From an uncultured Bacteroidales bacterium (GTDB lineage Bacteria > Bacteroidota > Bacteroidia > Bacteroidales > Bacteroidaceae): DNA of 64,000 nucleotides. This document shows, piece after piece, positions 7,352 to 14,035 of this stretch. Made by a program: the position numbers and the translations under genes. The first letter of the stretch is position 1. Each line of letters begins with the position of its first letter. Location: contig CADCGD010000008.1 of NCBI GenBank assembly GCA_902800925.1, positions 1 to 64,000 of the forward strand. Direction: 5' to 3'. The notes beneath the pieces were generated by a model. The model made no database searches, was not told the origin of the DNA, and saw nothing but the letters and a program-made list of their open reading frames with translations.

Positions 7352-7443
7352 ATGTTTTTACCCTCACATATTCACATCACAGGCCTCAAACCCTTATTGG
7401 CAGGGCGTTTGAAGGACGTGAGGGATAAGCAATGTCCCTCACG
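7352..7443. repeat. Repeat A, copy 2
   Basis: This is a near-identical copy of 1954-2042, including the CGTGAGGGA/TCCCTCACG hairpin (7417-7443). It lies beyond the HATPase/STAS block. The rest of 7445-7700 holds no gene, but it has GTAGCAATTGCTAC (7543-7556, perfect palindrome), two GCTACATTTAATA-like words and two CAGTCCGTA words. Confidence 0.85.
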
Positions 7444-7687
7444 TGCCTTCAGCCCTTTATACATCGGCCTTTGAAAGGTGTCATGTGAACATGTGAGGGA
7501 CATTTTCGAATTCCATGTTTTTTAGTGTCCGAGTCATTAATTGTAGCAATTGCTACATTTAATATTTGCAATTACTACATTTAATACTTTCGTTCAGTCC
7601 GATTAATGCAAACTCCCAGTCCGTAGGGAGCAAACTTACAGTCCGTAAGGACGGACCAATCTCTTTTGCAAGAAAAATGTTTTTCTT

Positions 7688-7718
7688 TTGGTATTCTGCT
7701 CACTTATTTGTACCTTTG
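7688..7718 (+). promoter_or_regulatory. Promoter of small-gene copy 2
   Basis: TTG (7688-7690), 20 nt, TACCTTTG (7711-7718), matching copy 1 exactly in geometry. The conserved leader follows at 7727-7799. Confidence 0.85.
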
Positions 7719-7828
7719 CACTCGAAGCATCAAGAGCAGTCATCTTCGGATGGACTCGCCAACCGAGCAATGGAAGCCACGGTGGTCAGTACGATGTGGT
7801 AGTATTAACTTCAAAAACATTCCAAATT

Positions 7829-8086
7829 ATGCAACAGCACATTTATTACATGAAGTATGCTCTGCAGTTCGCAGGCATGCAGATTCCCGAGTTAGTAACA
7901 GTATTCAATAGTCAGGTCGGCAATACAGGCTGGACTGGTATGCGTGCCTATCATGACCAGGCACTCATCGATGAGTTCCAACGTCGAGGCATTGATGTCT
8001 CAGCCATCTACGACGGTAAGGCCATCAGCTTTGCAAATCCCGTTAGGTATGATATTGCCGACAATCGATTGGCCACTATAGGCTGA
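7829..8086 (+). CDS. Small conserved protein, copy 2 (unknown function)
   Basis: This 85-aa paralogue of 3632-3889 starts MQQHIYYMKYALQF and differs at about ten positions, mostly conservative (RAYHDQALIDEFQRRGIDVS is kept). The low divergence and the intact frame suggest that the protein is under selection. It is followed by a 14-bp terminator hairpin shared with the convergent ORF6N gene. Function unknown. Confidence 0.6.
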   Translation: MQQHIYYMKYALQFAGMQIPELVTVFNSQVGNTGWTGMRAYHDQALIDEFQRRGIDVSAIYDGKAISFANPVRYDIADNRLATIG

Positions 8087-8105
8087 AACTCCTCTTATAT
8101 CAAAA

Positions 8106-8148
8106 ACTCCATCCTTGCCGTCTGCTCTTGGCAAGGGTGGAGTGTTTT
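8106..8148. terminator. Bidirectional terminator between small-gene copy 2 and the ORF6N gene
   Basis: ACTCCATCCTTGCC (8106-8119) pairs with GGCAAGGGTGGAGT (8130-8143), with one G-T pair, followed by GTTTTT. On the other strand the stem ends in TTTTTGAT. It serves both convergent genes. Confidence 0.85.
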
Positions 8149-8172
8149 TAGAAGCTTCAATCAATTTTTTTC

Positions 8173-9165
8173 TCATATCAACAACCCCAATATCGTTTCA
8201 GGCGATACCTGCATCTTCGTAACTGCACACATGCCAACTCCCATATCCTTCACGCTTGCACCAAGCAGATAGACATCATCGTCAATGATCAGGAACCTAT
8301 CGTGGTTCCTTTGTGACAATTGCACAAACTGGATTTCACGATACTGCTCATTATGCTTCTTTAAGTCAACCATAAACGGCTCATAGTAGCGAGAGTGAAT
8401 TGTGGCTTCCACATTATCTGCACGTTTGTCCAATAGAGACAACACGCGATCATCAACGAAGTTGTCAATCAGTACAATCCGCCGCTTAGCACTCCTCACC
8501 AAATCTGACACGTAAGTCCATGCATCCCAAACACACCCTGTAGCAAAAATCTGCTCTGGCAAAAGTTTGGGAGATTGTTTGTCCATCTTGTCAAGAAGCA
8601 TGTCCATTTTCTGATCCGTTTCTATCTGGTGTTTTTCGAGATGGGCAATTCGCATCAGAATACCAGCATTCTGAACCATAAACCGACGCATAGCCACGAA
8701 AGCATTCATAATCATTATGCTCCTTTCTATAGCTATTTTGCTATGCACAACGGTTGATAGTTGTCCTATACCCTGCTCTGTGTAAGCATATGGCAAGGAT
8801 GGATAAAACTTTAGAGAGCGGAGGTTATCACAATTTGCAATAACCTCGTCACGTTCTTCCTTTGTTAATTGGAAACGGAAAGACTCTGGGAACCTTTCGA
8901 TATTACGTTTTGCTTGTTGATTTAGACGACCTGTCGTCACTCCATAAATCCTTGCAATATCTTGGTCTATAAGCACTTGCTCGCCTCGAACTGTAACTAT
9001 CAGCTTCTCAATATCATATTGACTGAGAGCGGTTTCTTGGGGGGTCTCGCAATTTGCGATAACCTCTTCAGGGTGGTCACAATTTGCAACCACCTCATTA
9101 GGGTGGTCGCATTTTGCGACCACCTTTTTAGTTTCGTCCTCTTTCTTTTTGCTTTTCTTTGCCAT
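8173..9165 (-). CDS. ORF6N-domain protein with a C-terminal PLD-like region
   Basis: This is a 330-aa protein. After a lysine-rich start (MAKKSKKKEDETKK) comes an ORF6N domain (VRGEQVLIDQDIARIYGVTT, later LPYAYTEQGIGQLS), a DNA-binding module typical of phage and mobile elements. The last 120 residues contain NHDRFLIIDDDVYLLGASVK, resembling a phospholipase-D-type repeat but with HDR in place of the catalytic HxK, so catalysis is doubtful. The N-terminus has three copies of a V(I/V)A(K/N)C(D/E) peptide, echoing EVIANCDN inside the domain. I chose the ATG at 9165 because the -7 TACCTTTG (9189-9196) lies upstream of it. Confidence 0.78.
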   Translation of the reverse strand: MAKKSKKKEDETKKVVAKCDHPNEVVANCDHPEEVIANCETPQETALSQYDIEKLIVTVRGEQVLIDQDIARIYGVTTGRLNQQAKRNIERFPESFRFQLTKEERDEVIANCDNLRSLKFYPSLPYAYTEQGIGQLSTVVHSKIAIERSIMIMNAFVAMRRFMVQNAGILMRIAHLEKHQIETDQKMDMLLDKMDKQSPKLLPEQIFATGCVWDAWTYVSDLVRSAKRRIVLIDNFVDDRVLSLLDKRADNVEATIHSRYYEPFMVDLKKHNEQYREIQFVQLSQRNHDRFLIIDDDVYLLGASVKDMGVGMCAVTKMQVSPETILGLLI

Positions 9166-9188
9166 TCCAATATCTTTATATTGTTTTG

Positions 9189-9196
9189 CAAAGGTA
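9189..9196 (-). promoter_or_regulatory. -7 element for the ORF6N gene
   Basis: Reverse-strand TACCTTTG lies 24 nt upstream of the chosen ATG. This promoter region abuts the truncated third copy of the small gene at about 9241. Confidence 0.7.
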
Positions 9197-9241
9197 CGAA
9201 AAAATATTTGAAAAAGTACACAAATGGGACTTTTTGTGTAT

Positions 9242-9386
9242 ACGTGCCTATCACGATCAGGCACTCATCGATTAATTCCAACATCGCGGCATTGATGTCA
9301 CAGCCATCTACGACGGTAAGGCCATCAACTTTGCCCATCCCGTCAGGTATAATATTGCCGACAACCGTCTGGCTATCGTCGGCTGA
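9242..9386 (+). pseudogene. Small conserved protein, copy 3 (5'-truncated and stopped)
   Basis: The sequence reads RAYHDQALID, then a TAA stop, then FQHRGIDVTAIYDGKAINF through to the usual end. The first 38 codons, leader and promoter are missing, replaced by the ORF6N promoter region. The shared terminator is still present downstream. It is a remnant of a third copy of the 3632 and 7829 genes in the same orientation. Confidence 0.88.
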
Positions 9387-9406
9387 AAGTCCCTCTCAAT
9401 ATCAAA

Positions 9407-9450
9407 ACTCCACCCTTGACGTCTGCTCTTGGCTAGGGTGGAGTGTTTTT
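9407..9450. terminator. Bidirectional terminator between copy 3 and the R-M operon
   Basis: ACTCCACCCT (9407-9416) pairs with AGGGTGGAGT (9435-9444), followed by GTTTTT. On the minus strand it ends the vsr transcript with TTTTGAT. Confidence 0.8.
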
Positions 9451-9454
9451 AGAT

Positions 9455-9964
9455 TTATTCTTCTGCTGCTATCGGTATTGGAATGTTTTCTTCCTGTTTT
9501 GGATAAAAATCGCATTTGACACCATGATCCTGTAGCCAAATATGGTTAAGTGTGAAAGCTATTGACTCCAATGTTTCTTCACGCCGTTTAGGTGTCAGTT
9601 CGCACTCCCATACTGTAATGCAATGCCAACCCATCTCGGCCAGCTTACGTTGTTCCTCCTTATCTCTTTCCTTGTTCCTTCGAATCTTGGCAACCCAAAA
9701 GTTTTGATTTGTATTTGGAATCCTACAACATTGTGAACTTTCCATTTTTTCAAGTTCAACAAAATGCCCATGCCAGAAGCATCCATTCACAAAGATGCAC
9801 GTTCTGTATTTTCGCAATACAAGATCAGGATGTCCTGGTAGTCGTTTGTGGTTTAATCTATATCTGAATCCTTTTTTCCATAGTCCTTTGCGCACAATCA
9901 TCTCTGGCTTTGTGTCTTTTGACTTGACAAATGCCATATTATTATGATGAGAGTTCTTTTTCAT
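9455..9964 (-). CDS. vsr: Very-short-patch mismatch endonuclease (Vsr)
   Basis: The 169-aa protein starts MKKNSHHNNMAFVKSKDTKP and has the Vsr hallmarks: LPGHPDLVL with the catalytic Asp, then CIFVNGCFWHGH with the zinc/active-site His and Cys, and a tryptophan-rich GWHCITVWECEL end. Vsr nicks beside T:G mismatches made by deamination of 5-methylcytosine, which fits a cytosine-5 methylase in the same operon. It follows the endonuclease gene by 2 nt. Length and motifs are normal. Confidence 0.93.
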   Translation of the reverse strand: MKKNSHHNNMAFVKSKDTKPEMIVRKGLWKKGFRYRLNHKRLPGHPDLVLRKYRTCIFVNGCFWHGHFVELEKMESSQCCRIPNTNQNFWVAKIRRNKERDKEEQRKLAEMGWHCITVWECELTPKRREETLESIAFTLNHIWLQDHGVKCDFYPKQEENIPIPIAAEE

Positions 9965-9966
9965 AA

Positions 9967-11085
9967 TTAATAAGGAACGGAATTTGTTTTAATAAGCTCC
10001 TTAATGTCAATAAACTCCAAATCAGGATTATTACGAAATGTATTTGCGATAATGTTTAACCATGATTGGAAGAGATGTTTGGGATCATATGGAAAATCCC
10101 AATACTCCTTGATATCCATAAGAAGGTCATTATCAGGGTGGGCAAGAAGGGCTTTTATTTGTTGCTGTCTTTCCAGAAGTCTTTGCACTACCTGAGGATA
10201 TGGTTTCTTAAGAAGTTTGCCATTGAGAATTGTCATTTTTCCTCCTGCAGAAAAAGAGTCGCGCATATTATGGCATATTACTGAGTAGTGATTACATAAC
10301 CACAAGGCGACTTCTTTGTAACCGATAGAAGAATTTCTTGAAAAAACCAAAGGGAATAGTATATAGGTTCTTGTTGTTAAATCCTCTTTGATGGTAGTTG
10401 GTAAATCACTGAAGATAGATAAGTTCACATTTGCAGTTTCTCCCATCCACCATGGCATTTCAACTTTGTGTTCTTCTTTGGCTTTCTGGATATAATATTT
10501 CCTAACACAGGATATCTTCTCGTTTTCTTCCATCAGACGAAAAGTGTCATAATCCGTTTTCATCTTACGGAAGATGTTTTCTTCGTCATTTAGCATCATG
10601 TCTATAAGATAACGTGGCGAGTGAGTAACCGCAATACCTTTAAGACATTCTTGATATGGCCTGCACTTGAAAGAAGGCGGAGTGCTACCTAAACTTCCAA
10701 AAAGCATGTATATTCTCTCAACATCCTCGCTCCTTGTAGATTCGACAATACTACTTCCTGTTGAAGTCCATTTGTCCTTATTTGTTGACTTAACCTCAAC
10801 TCCGTACATGTTTGTTGTCATTATATCAGGAAAAGTGTGTCCTGCGACCAAGGATATGTCAGACTCTCGGAAAGGAGTGGAATGACATACTTCTTTAAGT
10901 ATCCGCTCGGTAACTTTCTCCAATTCTGAAGGAGAGCAATCTCGAAATAGAGCAGGATTCTCTCTGGACCTCTCGTTAAAACAGGCTTCGGTCTTACACA
11001 TGAAGTCGGCAAAAGCTCTATTAGCTTCGTCTATACTTCTGTTATGAATAGCAATGATGTTTTCGTCTCTATTAATCATCTTCAA
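9967..11085 (-). CDS. Type II restriction endonuclease, PD-(D/E)XK fold
   Basis: The 372-aa protein lies between a cytosine-5 methylase and vsr. It has a PD-(D/E)XK site: FPDIMTTNMYGVEVKST, with Asp87, Glu97 and Lys99. The protein would cut unmethylated DNA at the site protected by the methylase; I cannot infer the recognition sequence. It overlaps the methylase stop by 14 nt, so methylase and nuclease are translationally coupled, methylase first. No frameshift or missing catalytic residue was seen. Confidence 0.82.
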   Translation of the reverse strand: MKMINRDENIIAIHNRSIDEANRAFADFMCKTEACFNERSRENPALFRDCSPSELEKVTERILKEVCHSTPFRESDISLVAGHTFPDIMTTNMYGVEVKSTNKDKWTSTGSSIVESTRSEDVERIYMLFGSLGSTPPSFKCRPYQECLKGIAVTHSPRYLIDMMLNDEENIFRKMKTDYDTFRLMEENEKISCVRKYYIQKAKEEHKVEMPWWMGETANVNLSIFSDLPTTIKEDLTTRTYILFPLVFSRNSSIGYKEVALWLCNHYSVICHNMRDSFSAGGKMTILNGKLLKKPYPQVVQRLLERQQQIKALLAHPDNDLLMDIKEYWDFPYDPKHLFQSWLNIIANTFRNNPDLEFIDIKELIKTNSVPY

Positions 11086-12439
11086 AATATTTAGGCCATA
11101 GTTCTTGTAATCTCATAGCAATATGATATGCTAAAACAGGAGGTACAGCATTACCTATAATCTTGTATGCTCCAGAAGAACTGACATGATAACCATTGCC
11201 AGAAGTCTTCTTGATAACAAATCGGTAATCTGGTGGGAATGTCTGTATCAAAGCACACTCTCTTGGTGTCAATCTTCTTTCTTTTAATCCTGCCTTTAAT
11301 TCATCTGAATGTTTTCCGCCATGTTCAGCAGAGAGTCGACGGAACTCAATATTTCCATGATGCTCAGAACGAATAGTTGGGCCAAGTCCATCAAGTTTTA
11401 TCTCTATTTGTCCTTGGCTGCCATTAGAAAGGAACTTCGCTTTTGAGTAAACCCTTTGTGACTCGTCAAGCGAGTTTTCTGGTTCATCCAGATCTTTCAA
11501 AACGTCATATGTCGTAACTTTAGGAAGCAGGCTTTTGTCCTTAATGGTTCCTGCGTGTGTTGGTTTAGGATATGGATTATACTCGTCTGGCACAATATCA
11601 GATTCCAATGCCTTAAGAGCCTCAGCTTTCAATGCATCTCGTCTAATGCCAATAAATATAACACGCTCTCTTGATTCTGGAACTCCATAGTTGCCTGCAT
11701 GAAGAACTTGAGGGGATAAAACTATATAACCGTTTCCATCCGCACTTGCAAAGTCCTGTTGGATGATATTCTTCACGTCACCAAGATTAACAAGTCCTTT
11801 TACGTTCTCTGCAATAAATACTTTCGGACGTACAATATCAATCACTTGCTTCATCCAAAAATACAGTTTACCTCTACTTTCTTCTGTCGGTTTATTTTCT
11901 GAACGTTTCTTCCCCCAATCATCCTTTTGCGAGTTAAAACCTTGTCGTTTACCTGCTACGCTAAAGTCTTGACAGGGGAAACCGCCAGTTACGACATCGA
12001 TGCCCTTTGGAAAGATATCTGCACCTTGTTGATGCATCTTTACCAATTCCACAATGCTTGCGTTATGATATACATTTTCGCTGTATCCAAAACGACTCAT
12101 ATACATAGTCCAAGCCTTTTCGGCCTCAGGCAATATGTCATTTGCAAAGACTGTTTGGAACTGCGTTTTCTTTAGGAATACCCAGTTTTTGTCATTCATC
12201 TGGTGGTCAATGAATGGACTGTCTGCAGCAAATGATTTCTTATTGGCAATGAAGTGCCCTTCGAATCCCAAATCCATGCCGCCACATCCAGAAAACAAAG
12301 AGAGTAGCTTGTGCTTTTTTCCCTTATGCAATGGCTCCTCATCAAAGTGAATGGGTATCTCCGATTCTTCAACTTTGTCTATTTGTTCATCTATACTTAA
12401 AGAGTTTAGTCCCTTGTTGTCATACAGAGTCTCGCTCAT
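11072..12439 (-). CDS. DNA (cytosine-5)-methyltransferase of a type II R-M system
   Basis: The 455-aa enzyme has ordered C5-methylase motifs: LFSGCGGMDLGFEG (motif I, SAM), GGFPCQDFSVAGKRQG (motif IV, catalytic Cys), AENVKGL (motif VI), ESRERVIFIGIR (motif VIII) and IIGNAVPP (motif X). It transfers a methyl group to cytosine C5. I start it at 12439 (MSETLYDNKG) rather than 12544, because the longer frame crosses a terminator-like hairpin at 12456-12493. No promoter of the usual type lies between that hairpin and the gene. Confidence 0.93.
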   Translation of the reverse strand: MSETLYDNKGLNSLSIDEQIDKVEESEIPIHFDEEPLHKGKKHKLLSLFSGCGGMDLGFEGHFIANKKSFAADSPFIDHQMNDKNWVFLKKTQFQTVFANDILPEAEKAWTMYMSRFGYSENVYHNASIVELVKMHQQGADIFPKGIDVVTGGFPCQDFSVAGKRQGFNSQKDDWGKKRSENKPTEESRGKLYFWMKQVIDIVRPKVFIAENVKGLVNLGDVKNIIQQDFASADGNGYIVLSPQVLHAGNYGVPESRERVIFIGIRRDALKAEALKALESDIVPDEYNPYPKPTHAGTIKDKSLLPKVTTYDVLKDLDEPENSLDESQRVYSKAKFLSNGSQGQIEIKLDGLGPTIRSEHHGNIEFRRLSAEHGGKHSDELKAGLKERRLTPRECALIQTFPPDYRFVIKKTSGNGYHVSSSGAYKIIGNAVPPVLAYHIAMRLQELWPKYFEDD

Positions 12440-12455
12440 ATTATCTCTTGACACG

Positions 12456-12493
12456 AAAAACCCCTTGCACCTTTGAAAGAAAAGCGCAAGGGG
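12456..12493 (-). terminator. Terminator-like hairpin just before the methylase start (possible attenuator)
   Basis: On the minus strand CCCCTTGC (12493-12486) pairs with GCAAGGGG (12468-12461), with a 17-nt loop and TTTTT directly after (12460-12456). The structure ends about 17 nt before the methylase ATG. The nearest clear upstream promoter on this strand is at 13025, so transcripts reaching the R-M operon from there would have to read through it. Confidence 0.7.
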
Positions 12494-12744
12494 CTGTCGT
12501 GCCCAAAAGAAGCGACTGGAAACGCTGCAAGAAAAGCATAACAAGTAGATTTCCAGTTCTCTTTTGTCAGAAGCGAAATGATGCTCGTCAGTATGGTTTA
12601 GTCAGTTTCTCTTTACTGTCTTCTTATTCTTTTTGTTCTGAGAAGCACCCAAAGTCAGATTGTTTTTGTTCCTTTGATGGCTACATACAAAAAACGTGAG
12701 TGCTTAACTTCCGCCCGTTTGCTATTCGAGGTCTTAGGAAACCT

Positions 12745-12896
12745 ATGGTGGTAAACAGACAGAGTAAACACCCACGCTGGAGAATATAGTACACCCGTAA
12801 AGTGTGCTAGTGAGGACATGGTTAGCCCTCGCAGCACACTACGGAGAGTATATACACACCCCGTGGAGCTACATCTGCATTTGCCTTGACCACCAT
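12745..12896. ncRNA. Candidate structured RNA element upstream of the R-M operon
   Basis: A 152-nt unit closes on itself. ATGGTGGT (12745-12752) pairs with ACCACCAT (12889-12896) and CCACG (12772-12776) with CGTGG (12862-12866). The tip hairpin pairs CCGTA, GTGTGCT and GAGG (12795-12815) with CCTC, AGCACAC and TACGG (12827-12844) around an 11-nt loop. It also has three GGGTGT...ACTCT direct words on the minus strand. No protein frame is credible. The sense strand is uncertain; minus is favoured by the promoter at 13025. Not a known RNA class that I recognise. Confidence 0.5.
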
Positions 12897-12919
12897 TCAA
12901 AAGTTCCTAAGTTTCGAAC

Positions 12920-13018
12920 AGCCAAAAACAAAGCGTCAGTAACGCCTTTCAATATGTAGTGCCCCACCCTACAGCTCCATCCTCCTCAGAGGACATCTTA
13001 GCCACTATGGGCGGATAG
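12920..13018 (-). ncRNA. Candidate short RNA between promoter 13025 and a weak terminator
   Basis: From the promoter at 13025-13032 a transcript would begin near 13018. About 80 nt on it meets AAAGGCGT-tactg-ACGCTTT followed by GTTTTT, a weak intrinsic terminator. The transcript also contains CCTC-TGA-GGAGG, a small hairpin with a Shine-Dalgarno-like arm. It may be a leader segment of the R-M transcript rather than a separate RNA. Confidence 0.35.
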
Positions 13019-13024
13019 CTGTTG

Positions 13025-13054
13025 CAAAGATAGGGATTATTCCCGAAACAACAA
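13025..13054 (-). promoter_or_regulatory. Promoter of the non-coding/R-M leader (shared cassette, copy 2)
   Basis: Reverse-strand TTG (13052-13054), 19 nt, TATCTTTG (13025-13032). The surrounding words (gattattcccgaaacaacaa) match those around the promoter at 13762. It lies right behind the toxin terminator. Confidence 0.75.
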
Positions 13055-13085
13055 AAAAATAGGCAAGATTTTTGGTCTTGCCTAT
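13053..13085 (-). terminator. Terminator of the ParE-like toxin operon
   Basis: ATAGGCAAGA (13059-13068) pairs perfectly with TCTTGCCTAT (13076-13085). On the minus strand the stem is followed by a run of seven T. The toxin stop is 40 nt upstream. Confidence 0.9.
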
Positions 13086-13124
13086 ACATTATTATAATTC
13101 GATGGTATTTAAAACACTGCTACT

Positions 13125-13445
13125 CTACTTGATTCTATTCGAAAGTTTTATTGGGTTCATCAACATGTCCCAAATATCGACGACATGTATTATCTCTGAC
13201 GATTTAGCATAGTAGTAGACTATTTTGAAGCGTCCCAGTATCATGCAGCTTCGATATTGACGTTTTCTTTCTGTTAGCAAGGGCTCTAAGACATAGGACT
13301 CTGGATGTTTTGCGACACGATCTGCAAAAAATATACGCTCCTGCATCCATTTCTTGGAAGTTTTCTGACCATATTCCAAGAAGGCGTTGAACACGTATTT
13401 ATCGAAAAGACGGTCTGCCTTGACAGTCCAAATTACCTTAGCCAT
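13125..13445 (-). CDS. ParE/RelE-superfamily toxin
   Basis: The 106-aa basic protein has the fold signature of RelE/ParE toxins: KVIWTVKADRLFDKYVFNAF at the start, a HPESYVLEPLL turn, YRSCMILGRFKIVYYY strands and a HVVDIWDMLMNP end. ParE members poison gyrase and RelE members cut mRNA; the target cannot be told here. Its start overlaps the upstream acidic gene by 13 nt, and both share one promoter and one terminator. Confidence 0.8.
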   Translation of the reverse strand: MAKVIWTVKADRLFDKYVFNAFLEYGQKTSKKWMQERIFFADRVAKHPESYVLEPLLTERKRQYRSCMILGRFKIVYYYAKSSEIIHVVDIWDMLMNPIKLSNRIK

Positions 13446-13738
13446 GGGTATTTGCTATATAGATTAGCACGAGACTGAGTTTCTGACACCCAGTCACTCC
13501 AATCTCCTCGTTCTGCCTTTTCAATAAAAACTTCTGCCTCGTCTATTCGGGCATTCAGTTCATCTATGTCGTATGGGCCGATACCAGGATCCCAGGTCTC
13601 TGCGACATCAACACCTTCTTCCTTGAAGGCCTCTATGGTGTCATAATTGCCACCATATTCATCTTCATGGTCCAAAGGTTCAGAGCACATACCTATGCCT
13701 TCTTCCTCTTCAAAATCTGGATACCTATTATCTTTCAT
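13433..13738 (-). CDS. Acidic antitoxin-like protein paired with the ParE-like toxin
   Basis: The 101-aa protein is strongly acidic (start MKDNRYPDFEEEEGIG, centre EEGVDVAETWDPGIGPYDID) and lacks a visible DNA-binding domain. Its place directly upstream of, and overlapping, a ParE-like toxin, and its charge opposite to the toxin, suggest an antitoxin that neutralises by binding. With no obvious DNA-binding part, autoregulation would differ from RelB-type systems. I do not recognise the family. Confidence 0.65.
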   Translation of the reverse strand: MKDNRYPDFEEEEGIGMCSEPLDHEDEYGGNYDTIEAFKEEGVDVAETWDPGIGPYDIDELNARIDEAEVFIEKAERGDWSDWVSETQSRANLYSKYPWLR

Positions 13739-13761
13739 CTATAATCTGTTAATTGACAATG

Positions 13762-13818
13762 CAAAGATAAAGATTATTCTCGAAACAACAAAGAAAAAGG
13801 AAGAAAAAGTTTGGATAT
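13762..13818 (-). promoter_or_regulatory. Promoter of the antitoxin/toxin pair (shared cassette, copy 3)
   Basis: Reverse-strand TTG (13789-13791), 19 nt, TATCTTTG (13762-13769). From 13788 to 13818 it is identical to the DNA upstream of the promoter at 6014 (aacaaagaaaaaggaagaaa and onward through gtttggatat). Confidence 0.8.
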
Positions 13819-13871
13819 GGCTACGATATAGCAACGATATCCCCACAACAGAATTGGGCTATTATATGTTT

Positions 13872-14004
13872 AGTGACGAGTGACGGATGACACTTAAATT
13901 TATAAAACTTCACGCGTACCGCGAGAACTTAATAATACATACGTGCGTGTGCGCGGTACGCGTGGGATTTTGCAAAACCATCTGTCATCCGTCACTTCGT
14001 CACT
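13872..14004. repeat. Nested inverted-repeat element, 133 bp
   Basis: The outer arms are 13872-13892 and 13983-14004, 21 bp complementary with one bulged T (AGTGACGAGTGACGGATGAC at the left). Inside them CACGCGTACCGCG (13911-13923) is perfectly inverted at 13952-13964. The whole unit can form a long cruciform or RNA hairpin. It is transcribed from the promoter at 14036 and contains a 35-codon reading frame. It could be a miniature mobile element or a structured RNA. Confidence 0.85.
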
Positions 14005-14007
14005 CAT
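13900..14007 (-). CDS. Possible 35-aa peptide inside the nested inverted repeat
   Basis: A frame from ATG at 14007 reads MSDEVTDDRWFCKIPRVPRT and ends REVL at 13900. It starts about 20 nt downstream of the expected transcription start of a perfect promoter, with an AGAAAGAG sequence upstream. Because the inverted repeat dictates much of the sequence, coding may be accidental. A shorter ATG just upstream (MNNE, stop) would compete for ribosomes. Confidence 0.35.
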   Translation of the reverse strand: MSDEVTDDRWFCKIPRVPRTRTYVLLSSRGTREVL

Positions 14008-14035
14008 TGTTCATACTCTTTCTGTTACTAACATG

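Noticed and set aside
12440..12544. N-terminal extension of the methylase to 12544
   Set aside because: It would translate a terminator-like hairpin and adds a Cys/Phe-rich stretch unlike C5-methylases.
12655..12900. 81-aa minus-strand frame upstream of the methylase
   Set aside because: It lies over the folded element; residue pattern has no family and is set by the stems.
12560..13030. tmRNA, RNase P RNA or SRP RNA
   Set aside because: None of their conserved core words is present on either strand.
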